From: Diphasiastrum complanatum
Taxonomy: Eukaryota; Streptophyta; Lycopodiopsida; Lycopodiales; Lycopodiaceae
NCBI GenBank assembly: GCA_029204225.1
Contig: CM055096.1
Location: 33,672,571-33,736,570, forward strand
Length of the DNA: 64,000 nt
Reading direction: 5' to 3'
A program made the translations under genes and the position numbers. Shown piece by piece: positions 1 through 12,200 of this stretch (position 1 is its first letter; each line of letters opens with the position of its first letter). Below the pieces are notes generated by a model. It saw only the letters and a list, made by a program, of their open reading frames with translations. It did not search any database and was not told the DNA's origin.

Positions 1-115
1 AAGCATTTTTTCAAGTGAAGATAAATGATTAGATTGGTCACGATTTGACCCTCATTGAAAAATAGGGGCTAAAACATTTATCATGACAGTACCGTTTTGC
101 TTGTTTTCTTTGCAG

Positions 116-268
116 TGACCACATGTGCAGCGGCAACTTCCGCTCTTGATATGCTCAGACAAAATAAAAACCGATTTGACCTAGTTATAAGTGATGTGTA
201 CATGCCAGACATGGATGGTTTCAAGCTTCTTGAGCTTGTTGGACTGGAGATGGACCTTCCTGTCATCA
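116..268 (+). CDS. ARR-B exon: receiver domain, phospho-Asp
   Basis: Acceptor TTTGCAG ends at 115 and donor A|GTAAGT follows 268. The first two bases complete a Val codon carried over from an exon outside the window. The exon encodes VTTC through DLPVI of the receiver domain. Confidence 0.9.
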
Positions 269-3200
269 GTAAGTGTGTAGGTTTGGCTGCTCTAAAGAGA
301 TGTTCAACGGTTTAACAAAAAAGATTTGTTAGCATTTTCTCAAGTAAGATGTTCCAGAGACGAATAAAAACACGACATAGAAGAGCTTCAGGAGAGAACT
401 ACTATTTTGTCATTAAGTTATGAAGTTGAGAAGTAGGATGGTATAAGGTATCTGTTAAAAGAAATGAAACTTCTCCTTTCACGTTGGAACATAGAATTGT
501 GTTCTGAAGCGTAAATTGCTTGATTGAGTTGATTATGCAAAATATTTGCTGTAGTTTATCAAAAAGCATGCGATAGTATAAAGATATATCAAATACTAAA
601 TTTCTTTTTTGTAGCATATGATAAACGTCTGTTTACAACTGCCCTCCAGACTCCATTCAAATCTGTTGTGTCCCTAATTTGGAGTCTTTTTTTATGAAAG
701 CTTGAAGAAAATGATTCTCATATTGCTAGCTGTGTGTTGGGAGTTACTTTGAATGACGTGCTTGCTACTAATTTTTGTTCTTGGCCTCAGAATGAGTCTA
801 GGAACAAATTCTCACTCTGCAACTTCATCAGTGGCAGGCGTTGAGTTTCATTAGATTAAGAAAGTGATGACCTTATACAGCTTTTCTGGTCAATACTTGG
901 AGAAAAAGGCTAGATGAAGACAGAAAAATGGGATAAACCTGCAAGAGCATGTTGTAATCAACACCTAGATACACAGAAGGAAATAAGTGGAAATCTGACA
1001 GTAACAAAAACCAATTTTCTAAATTTTCAGCTGATGGTAGCTTTGTTTTGAAAATATTATGCATTTGAAGGACTGCAGGCAGGATGTAATTTGCTGTCCT
1101 TTTGTGAGTGTCCCGTGCTTTTATTATGTGTATTTTTACACCTTCTGACAAACTGCCTCTTCCTGAGCATTGCTATCATATAGACCTGATCAATGTAGAC
1201 GTAGTATGTATCCATGTTCTCTCACAATGTCCAAATCACTTTCTTTGTCCCTTTGAACTCAAAGTGTCTAACCGCAAGCACAATCATGAATGATGCTGCA
1301 CATTTTATTATCAGCACCTTTTAGTTGTCCAGATTATGTCAGATCATATCCTGCTCTGTAGTCTGGGGGATTCTGGGTTTGAATCTCAGACTGAAAATGG
1401 GTGATGAGATAATCAATTTACAAGTGAATCAGCTATTATGGCTTATTCAGATGTCATGTTTGCCTTTCTACAAGCTTTTAGACTAGTTTCGCTTCTATGT
1501 TTCCTTCTCTTGACCCTTTTACGGCAATGTTCATTTTCAAGAAAATCTTAAAATTATTCATCACTGCAGTGATGTCAACTGATGGAGAAACAAGTGCAGT
1601 TATGAAGGGAATCACACATGGTGCTTGTGACTATCTATTAAAACCTGTTCGATTAGAAGAACTGAAAAACATATGGCAGCATGTTGTACGAAAGAGGAGG
1701 AATGAGGGCAAGGATGTAGAGCATTCTGCCAGCATTGAGGACAATGAAAGAAGTAAGAGGTTTATCGAAGATAATGAGCAGATTGGCCCTTTAATTTCAA
1801 AGAAGAGAAAAGATGTGAAGGAAGAGGACGACGACAATGATCAGGAAACAGATGACCCTACGGCCCCGAAGAAAGCTAGGGTTGTGTGGTCTGTGGAACT
1901 CCATCAACAATTTGTCGGTGCTGTCAATCAGCTGGGAATTGACAGTAAGTGCCTTGTACTGAAAGAATCTTTCTCATTAACTATGCTAATACATAGGTCC
2001 TGTTTCAGATTATAAAGCAGAGTTTTCTCAAACTATCTTGGTCTGCTCTTTAAGTTTCAAACTTTGCTGCATTTATGCAAAAATATCTCTTGATGGAGCT
2101 TAGCACTTACATTTTCGTGATAAATGTTGGAGTATGATTCTTTTCTTAGAGCATCTGTTACAATTTAGTGCATCACAAAGCTTTATATGATAGATGCTCT
2201 CAGTCCGATAGGTTACTAAATGTTACGTAGCAGGATAGTGAAATCACTGAAATGGTTCATCTTTTAAGGGGAAATCTGTCTATTCTCTGATACAAATTTA
2301 TCTTATTTTTGTCTGATGATTCAAAACTCTTAAAAACTGATTTGTCACGTCTTTGCCACAGAGGCAGTCCCAAAGAGAATACTTGAACTGATGGGAGTCC
2401 AAGGTCTTACGAGAGAGAATGTAGCAAGCCATTTACAGGTACCACCATCTCCTCTTGTGCTTCTGGAAAATCCGAAACATTTAAGTAGTTATGTGCTGAT
2501 TTATGACTGCTACTAACTTCATAATTTGCATGCTTTCAAAATTAGACTATCTTCTGTTCTTGCTATCTATTTATAGTTATGTTCACCTTATATGTAGTTT
2601 TGCATTGATGCATATGTTCAATCACCATCTAAACATGACTCAACAACTCCTTCAGAAGTATCGCTTATTCTTGAAAAGGCTCAGTGTTGCTCCGCATCAC
2701 AATCCTGTCAACCTACCTTTTTCTGGAGGCCAGGAATCGTCTGGAACTAATGATCTACGCTCTCTTACAACATCTGGTCATTTATCAGCACAAGCTTTGG
2801 CATCTGTTCATTCAGGCATTCCAGGCACTCTTGACAGTTCAGTTTGGTTACAATTAGCTGCACTCCAAGGTAGCAACTATGGTTCTGTAAGACAAAGGCC
2901 GCAGACACCATGGTTAAATGCTCAAGGAAACATTGTTCAGGCTCTTTCTGGAGGGGTTGATATAGATCACGTTGCTCAAACACAGCAAATAGCTGCTCTT
3001 GGTCAACAAGGCCTTTTGGTAGATAATTCAGCAGGAAAGAACTCAATGCAGAATCAGGTTTCTTTAAATCAACTTGGAAGAATGAGGTCTATGGCAAGCA
3101 TTGGGGATAGCGATTTTGATATTACAGGTAGCACTGCTTTGATGAGGCATCTGCTACATCAACACCAAGTTCAGAACAAAAGTGTTGTAGGCCCAAATTT

Positions 3201-6200
3201 ACCTGTGGGCACATTTTCAGGGCAAAACATGATTCCAGTAGAGATCAACTCTCATGTAGTTCAGTTGCCTAAAACTGGCAGCGCGAATTCTTGTTTCAGC
3301 AGCCAAGCTGGGAGTCTAGATCTAAGTTCTAGTGGTATGATTCCTGACAGTTGCATAGGCGTCAGGGGGTCTTCTGTTTCTCATGAGCTAGATAGCTTTC
3401 TAATCGCTTCCAATGCTGATAGCAAAAGCCACTGTTTATCAGGTGCTGATTTTCAAGCTATAAATGGTACGTATGCAAACACCCAAGTAGCTCCGACTGG
3501 CTTAACTGCTGCTGTGACTGAGTCGGGTACTCACCTTGTTAGCGTGAATGACAACTACAATTTACAGGCTATTGGGGGACCCAGGCCAAACTTCAGTGTC
3601 CTAGGAAATCTTAGTTGCAGAATCGGACCAGGCAGGCAGCCGAGGAGCTCAGGGTGGCAATGTCAAAATGCTGTTCAAGATCCTGTACAACCTTCACATC
3701 CCTTCGAAAGTACTTTCCATAGCCAAATCCTCAATGCAAATCAAGATATGAGTACTGTTTTTGGACAAAATCAAGAAGAGTACTTTGAGCTCCCAAGACC
3801 TGGTTTGGATTTCCCGAGGAATGCAGAGAGTAGTTATTCTAGACCTCCATTCAAAAGTACGTGTACAAAAATAGAGCAAGCCATTACAGAAAGTAATCAT
3901 AAACCAAAGGAAGAGTGGATGTTAGACTCTGCAAGCAAGAAGTTAGAAAGTGCAGTATCTATGTTCAGGGATTCATCGTCAGATGACCTAATGACACTCT
4001 TTATGAAGCAGGTATGACTGCTATTCTTTAGAAATAAATTTACTGAAGGAAAACTGTGGTTTACTCATTTCTTTCTAACTTGGTGATTCGTCAGTGGAGT
4101 AAATATTATTCACGTGTCTTGAAGTTGGCACAATCTATAACCAACTCAAGTGTAATTTGGTGTGCTTATTCATCTAGCAATGATAGACTGCCTTGCTTCT
4201 GATCTAGATAAGCTACATCATTGTTGGAAAAGTAACTGTCACTCTTTTATTAGTTTTTGTACCTTGTACTGCATATATGTTTGGAAGCCTTAATTCAGGG
4301 AAATCCGAATTGTTATCCAAAAGGACCACCTTGTTAAGCCAAAGTCTAATGAGATAATGCAGTAGCTCAATAGCACCCCTACCTTCTTGAAGTTTATCTA
4401 TGTTAATCATAGTGATCAGGGAGCGGGAACGTGTTCCAAAATGAGAACAAAAACATCCCCGAGAAAATGGAAATGGTAATAGGAAGCTAGAACAGGAATG
4501 CCAAGTTGACATAGTAACGTATTGTAAATACATATACATACACAAAAGAACTTCAAATATTTACATATTTTATTTTGGAGTTACACATTGTCACTCAAAT
4601 AATGAGTAGTGTATTTTGGTAGGCGCAGTATTTTCGTGCAAAGCTACCCTCTCACATATTGTGGATCTTTGTGCACTCCTAGTTGGTCAATCTTTAGAGT
4701 GTGTCAAATGCTTTTTAAAAGTCCCAAAAGGCTATTGATGAATACTTTGTCTCGCTTTTGAAACAGCTCTCAATGTGATCAAACAATACATTCTGGAATT
4801 CTTTCTTCGAAATTTTACATGTTCTAAACATAACCCTTATAGATTCCAACAAATTACTGTGTTTTTTTCCAGTTTATTTCCCATAGCTTTTCCAAAGTAT
4901 GTTCCCATCATGATGGTCCTATAGTTGGAGTGATTGTCCTCTCAAACATGCCTTTCGACCACTTATTGGGGAACATCTTTCAAAAGTAAATCACATGATT
5001 CTTCATTGTAAAAGAGCTACCACTTCTTTTTCATCTTTTATTAGTTTTTTTAAGCTTTCTTCCACATTTCCGTTACACTAATTTTTTTCTCTTGTGTGTA
5101 GGCTTGTCTCTTCCTCTTCTTTGCTTATGATAAAGCTTTGTTGCTTCCACCCTATTGACACTATGTTTGATCCTACTTCAGGCTCTTTGCATTTTTGGTC
5201 AGATCAAGTATTTTATCGAACTGCCCCCTTCTATGCTCGCTGAAATTGAAGGATTTTTCCATGCTTAAAATGATTGCTTTTCTAGAACCTTAATATTTGG
5301 GTTGTCATTGGCCGTGGGTTCGTGGTATAGTTGTAGGTTGTCTGCTAAGTATGTGGTATGTTTTTGTTGCTTGGCAGAGCAATTGGATCTTGACATAGTG
5401 GCGGCAATTTTCACATTAAACTTCAACAGAAATGGGTAGTGGTCTGATTTTAGATAAAGAGATCCCACTTTTGTATTTACAATAAAATAAGCGCCTTGAA
5501 GGAGGCTAAGCATATAATCTACCATCCTTTCCCCTTTCATGAATGAGCCAGTAGGTCATCGTCATAGAGCATTACAAGTACGAGATTCATGTGCAGTATC
5601 CACTGTTCTTAATTCCTTGCCAAAGTGTGTAATAGTGGTCAACATTTCTTAGACAAGCTTCTCTAGGTTGATGCGGGCAGTGAAAAATTCCACTAACCAA
5701 GGCGAGTTTCTTGCAACATCATATAGTATCAATTGTTCACACCCTGTTTTGTCAATGAAGTCGCTCGCTCATCAATATGAACTTTCCTTGTTTGAATTAG
5801 CAATGCCTTCGAGCTCAAATCATCAAATATCCTCACTATATGAATTCTTGTACTCGTAAAAGGTGAAGACTTTTGAAGTAAAAGGTCATATTGCTAGGAA
5901 GATTTTGTGCTACTTTGTCTCAGTTTTCATTTCAACATGTTGATCCTTTAGCCTTTGGATCATATTTGCCAACCTTAATTTGTTGTCAAGCAAATTGTGA
6001 ACATAGCAGAACTGCTATAGTAGTAACCTTTACGTTCAATGCTAAGTAAAGATGGTAACTATCGGTTTTTGATAGCTTATATGCTTTGAAGGAGGCTAGG
6101 GCCAAACTTAGAAGCTTTGTGCAAAAGGGATCATTCAATAAGTATGTGCTATAATTGAGAGGATCATATAGCCGTACTTTTTAGATACTAGCGGCTATGA

Positions 6201-9200
6201 AGGTGGAATATTCTATCCATAATTCAAAGAGAAAGCACATGAAGCATCAGTTGGAGTTGGCTGATGAAAGCTAGGACTTAAGAAAGGCTATCACTTTAGC
6301 CAAGAGGATGGAGTGTAACTTGGGTTTCCAAAAAAGGGGAAATTTCTTAGGAACAAGGACAAAAGATAAAAGAAGATGGATGATACCAGGAAGAGTCGTA
6401 AGGGCAAAAACCAAAACAATATCAACTTAAATGTAGGAATCCAGAATCAAGACTATTCATTAACACAAAGTATTCTCAAAGAGAAGAGAGAGATGGTTAG
6501 ATGACCCTCTTGTAGAAACTTGTGGACAGCCAATATGAACAGTAGATTGCTTAACAAAAGTGTGTCTCATACAAATGAATGGCTACATATAAGTAGTCCA
6601 AGATGGCTATCTACGTTCATGACTGTTTGCTGTCCAATAACTTAACTAATGGCTATCTAGCTACCATAAGTTACATAAAATAATCAAGTACCCCGAATAA
6701 CAAGTTAGGTACTTAATTCACATGTATAGGCCCTTGGTGGACCCACGAGTCCCTACAAGTTAGTTTCATACTAACTTGGGCCTAAAATATAAATGACCAT
6801 GGTTACACAGATCTCGACCTTTTGGGTCATAGTAACCTATGGCTTTTACATCATTTACATTTATTATTCTAACACCCTTCTTAAATGAAAATGACATGTA
6901 GAAATGACATGTATTCACTAAGTAAGAAAATCAGCATGTTGCTTTAAATTTAAAGCTTCACAAAGAGCTTTAAATCGAACTCTAGGCAATGCCTTAGTGA
7001 ACACATCTGCAATATTATCCTCCGTGGGACAATATTCAAGCGTGATGTCGCCATTATGAAGCTTCTCCCGAACAAAGTGATAGTGGATCTCGATATGCTT
7101 TGTTCTTGCATGAAATATTGGATTTCGTGCAATGGCAATGGCACTTTGACTATCCGTAAATAGGAAAGTAGCTGAGGGCTGGCCATGCTTCATATCGACA
7201 AGTAATTGTCTCAGCCATATACACTCCGTAGTGGCTGAAAACGTTGCTCTATATTCTGCTTCACTTGAGGATGTAGCAACGGTGGGCTACTTCTTGCTTA
7301 GCCAAGAAACTGCAGAATTTCCAATGAAAAAGCAATGACCACTAGTAGAGCGTCTAGTGTCTTGATCTCCACCCCAATCCGAGTCACAAAAACCAGCCAA
7401 ACATGCATCATCACTAGAAGGATAAAACAGACCAAGTGTTTTACTTCCTTGAAGATATCAAAGGATCCTCTTCAATGCTTTCCAATGTGATGTCAACGGA
7501 GCATGCATGAATTGACTCATGAGGGAAACACTATAAGATATGTCTGGTCTTGAGTTGCATAAGTAAATGAGACTTCCAACCGCTTGACAATATAGTGTAG
7601 TATCAAATGGTTCACCACCACTTTGATTACTTAACTTCAGGCCCGTCTCAATTGGTGTAGCAACTGGCTTGCAATCTTCCATTTTGAAACGCTTCAAAAT
7701 CTGCTCAATGTACCGTTGTTGGGTAATGAAGATTCCAGCCTTTCCTTGCAAAAACTCAAGACCAAGGTAGAAATGCAATTGGCCTAACCCTATGAATGAT
7801 ATATAACCTATCTAGAGTAGCCTACACACGTGGCAACATGGATTCACATGCGTGGAACCCACCTATGTACGAATTTACATGGTCAACTCTGTTTGTTGGA
7901 TAAATGAATACTTTAGAAGTGTCTTAAAAATTTAGTTACAAACAAAAAACTTTTGAGACTCTAATAGAGAATGATGTCCATGAAGAATCTTTCACCACCT
8001 CTTAAAAGATCCCTTACAAGTTGTTCCATAAATGTGTCTATATACAGGTAGCACACTTCAAAACTATACATCATACCAAGCTATGAATTTCAAGGCATCT
8101 TGTGCACTTGATGGTATACCAATTAAGTTATTAGGTGCATAAATAATGTTGCCAAATTCAACTTGCCTTGCTTGATTCATATGGGTGAGCCTTGATGGCT
8201 CCATCAAATGATGATGATAAACTCAGATGTATGCATGACATAAAGCGTAGATTCACTAGGACTGTTAGAAAACCCACGATCACAAAAGTATGTGTGTATC
8301 TTTTGATACCACATCCTTGGGGGAACCGCTTCTCTGAAAAGAAGACTCGTGCCTCATCTAAATCAGTAGAATTTGCTGATTTTTCTGATTTTGCTCTTAC
8401 ATCTATTGAGGATAGTGCAATAGAACCTGTTTTTTATGAGCAAGCCAGAGGAGTAAAATGTTGGGAGGACGCGATGAAAGAAGAGTATGACTCACTCATA
8501 AAGAACCAAACATGGGTTCTTGTTGATCTTCCACATGGTAGAAAGCAATTGGCTGTAAATAGGTTTATAAGATCAAGTACAAGTCCGATGGTACTGTTGA
8601 AAGGTACAGGGCAAGACTTGTTGCCAAAGGTTATGCGCAAAAGGAGGGATTGATTATGAGAAAACTTTTGCACCTACCGCACGAATAACTACCGTAAGGA
8701 TAGTCACTGCTTTGGCTGCCCATCATGGTTGGCGTATGCACCAACTTGACATAAAGTCAGCCTTCCTCAATGGTGATCTTAATGAGGAAGTTTACCTTCA
8801 GCAACCTGCTGGTTTTTTGGTTGCAGGTCAAGAAGACAAAGTGTGTCTTCTCAAGAAGGCTCTCTATGGACTAAAACAAGACTTTGTTGTCCTGCAAAGT
8901 CTGCAACAGCCATTTAGGGACTAGTTTAGGCTGTCCAACAACCTTACTTTGATCAACGCTTTGCTGTCCAAAGTGATCTGAATTGCCAACACTTTGCTGT
9001 CCAAAGTGCTTTGAAATTGGACTATGCTGTCCAAAGTTTTCAACAGGCCGTTCCTCTTCATAAATCTGCTCCTCTTGATGAATTATGGGTTGTTCGCTTG
9101 AAGAACTAGTGGGCTGTCCATTAGAGGATGATGGCAGTCCCTCCTCTTCAACATTAGATGGTGATACCAAATCATACCAAACTTCATAAGGAGTCAAAAT

Positions 9201-12200
9201 CTTCAAGGCTTTAGTCGGACACCGATTACTAATGTATGCCGCTGTAATAACCGCTTCAGCCCAAAACTTGCGCCCTTTGCCTTAAGCATGCAACGAGCCA
9301 TCTCCATGATTGTGCGATTTTTTCTCTCGGCAACACCATTTTGTTGCGGTGTGTAAGGTGTAGTCATTTGATGTAGAATGCCTTTGCTTTGAAAAAACGT
9401 GCTGAACGTACTTTTAATGTATTCCCCTCCTCGGTCGGTACGTAGTATCTTCAAAGTATGCCCAAATTGATTTTCTATCATAGCTAGAAAATCAAGTATG
9501 CATCCTTCGCATACATGTCCTTCGGGATGCTCCATATTTGGAATGCCTTCCACCGTGTTGAATTTCTTCAACATATTCAAACTTCCAAAATTGAGGTGCC
9601 CGTACCTCGCATGCCATAGTTTAGCCAACTCCAATGCATGTGAATTAGTAGCAACAAGACCAAAGGATGTCAAAGCTTTAGGTTCATAAATATCCAACAA
9701 AAACAAACCTCCTCGCAATGTTCCCGAAGCAACAATTAAAAGTGATCTCTTTGGGTCTTTTATAAGAAATTTGTCTTCTTTAAATTCTACAATCAATCCT
9801 TGATTCATGATTGTAGAGACCGAAATGAGATTTTTCTTTATCTTAGGAACATAAAGTACATTTCGAATGTACTTTTCTTCTCCATTGGGAAGAATGAGTG
9901 GTATAGATCCAATGCTTTCAATTGGATAGGAGGTGTTGTCAACACCTTGACCTTGCTTCCATCTTTGATTTTCATAAGCTTTGTGAAGACGTCTCTATGG
10001 TGAGTCATATGGCGTGTAGCTCCGCTATCAATCACCCAATCAATGGAAGAAAAAACAGCAACCTGCAAAGCTGAAGTAGTGCTGTTTTATGCTGAAAAAC
10101 CAGCAAGTCGAGAAGTGGTAGAAATCTCATTTTAATTAGAAATGAGATTGTTAGTGACAAAAGCAAAATCACCATTGAAAGAATCATCCTCCTTTTGATG
10201 TTCTAATGAAATCATGGCTGTATTTGTATCAATACCTTTCTCTTTATCCTTAGTAAGCTTCTTCCTACATTCCTTTATGTGGTGCCCAAACTTTTTACAG
10301 TAATGACACTTACCCTTCTTTTTGGATCCTTGATCTTGGCCTTCCTTGGATTTTTGATCCTTGGAAGAAGAAGGCTTACCTTTCCACTTGCCCTTGCCTT
10401 TGCCTTTGGTGAAGAAGGCTTGATCTTCTTGTTCACCAAAATTAATCCTTGTTTGCTCTTCTTGGAGAAGTAAGCCAACAAGCTCTTCAAAGGAGAGATT
10501 GGTTGTCCCCTAAGAGATATGCTTAAAGTAGACACAAATGGAAGATAGGAATGAGGAAGTGAATTAGGAGTAATTGAAACAAATTGAGAGTTCTCGACAA
10601 TTTCGTCAATGCTAAGAAGCTCTTTATGAAGATCCTTGATCTTCATTAAGTGATTTGAAAGCGTATCACCCTCTTGCATCGTCAATGTTGAGAGTTCATT
10701 ACGTAGAAAAAGCACTTTCGCCGTATTCTTCACTTGGAACATCTTGGCAAGTACTTCCCAAGCACTCTTGGAAGTCTTGCATGATCGAATGTGAGGTAGG
10801 ATTGATCTCTTCACGGATAGCGCTATGACCGAATGTGCTTGTGCGTCACGTCGATCCCACTTCTTTTGTTCTTCGTAAGACACCTCCACATATGTTCAAG
10901 AAGTAGCTCTTGACGGTGTAGTAGGTGCCAAACTAGGTGGCCTCTGTTCATCACCACTTACAACTTCAAACAAACCTTTAGCAATAAGGAGGTTTTTGAT
11001 CATGTAGCACCACAAGGAGAAATTAGTTCCATCCAACCTATCTTCATTGAACAAAGAACCTGTAGATTCAGATTCTTTAGCCATTTCTGAAAATTCAGCT
11101 AATAGTAGGTGGGAAAAACAGATTTTAGGCCAAAATCTACTAAAAAATCAGCAAGATCAAAGCTGAATTAATGAGCACTATAGATTGCAATACACCACAT
11201 GCAATAGCTCATTCACAAGAAGATATAGGTAGCTGTATTTTGTTGAAATAATAGAATACTAACTAATATGCAGGCTTCCAATGAAGCCAAAACCACAACC
11301 AGAACCTTTGTGGTAAAATGGTGTGCACTCACTGTGCTAATGGAGCAGATGGTAGGACCTTCTTCCAGGCTCAAAAACAGAAAAATTTCAGCCACTAAAA
11401 ATGTGTCAAAAACACATTTGTCTTCAAGGTAGATGGGCACCCTCCTCCAAGAAGAAAATCTGAAATTTGAAGCATGTAATCTGATTTCAATCACATGAAA
11501 ACTAGTTGAGCATGGGCGCCCTACTGCTGGCTCCCAAATGAGTGGAGGTTCCAAGCTTTTCCCTGCAATTTCCTGCACAAAAAACAAGGAGCCGAACAGT
11601 TCTCTCTTCACAAAAATCAGAAAAATAGATTGCATCTTCTAATGACGGAGTTGGCATTGGACCACAAAGATCGTTATGTACAAGATCTAGTACATGCTTT
11701 GTTTTTATGAACCAAAAGAGGAGAAATGTGACTGCCTATTGGGTGCCCTCCAGCAAGCAATCAATTCTGAAAAATGGCTCTGATACCATGTAGGAATCCA
11801 GAATCAAGACTATTCATTAACACAAAGTATTCTCAAAGAGAAGAGAGAGATGGTTAGATGACCCTCTTGTAGAAACTTGTGGACAGCCAATATGAACAGT
11901 AGATTGCTTAACAAACGTGTGTCTCATACAAATGAATGGCTACTTATAAGTAGTCCAAGATGGCTATCTACCTTCATGACTGTTGGCTGTCCAATAACTT
12001 GACTAATGGCTATCTAGCTACCATAAGTTACATAAAATAATTAAGTACCCCAAATAACAAGTTAGGTACTTAATTCACATGTAGAGGTACTTAATGTCAG
12101 CTGTTTATAGGGAAGAATGCATAGCATTTTGAATAAGATGACCAAGCTAAATGGTACCTCTCCTACATTTCCTTACCTAGCTGTAACTTTTTTAAGTTTG

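Larger units (their letters stand above)
6432..12084 (-). mobile_element. Ty1/copia retrotransposon, antisense in the ARR-B intron, decayed and rearranged
   Basis: Order along the minus strand: truncated 5' LTR (11789-12084), tRNA-iMet primer site (11776-11788), leader, gag, CCHC knuckle, protease, integrase, linker, a foreign or inverted block (about 7779-8890), reverse transcriptase C-terminal part, RNase H, purine-rich tract, 3' LTR (6432-6875). The 3' LTR has the canonical ends TGTAGGAATCC...ATTCTAACA. Over the shared part of about 295 bp I counted about seven mismatches between the LTRs by eye. The 5' LTR lacks about 150 bp of U3, so no target duplication can be seen. Several frameshifts, a deletion in integrase and the broken RT make it non-autonomous. 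Confidence 0.9.

Noticed and set aside
2765-3046. Minus-strand frame opposite ARR-B exon 4
   Set aside because: Shadow of the coding exon; no motif.
11213-11635. 140-residue minus-strand frame in the intronic copia element
   Set aside because: It sits in the leader between primer site and gag, without any resemblance to a known protein.
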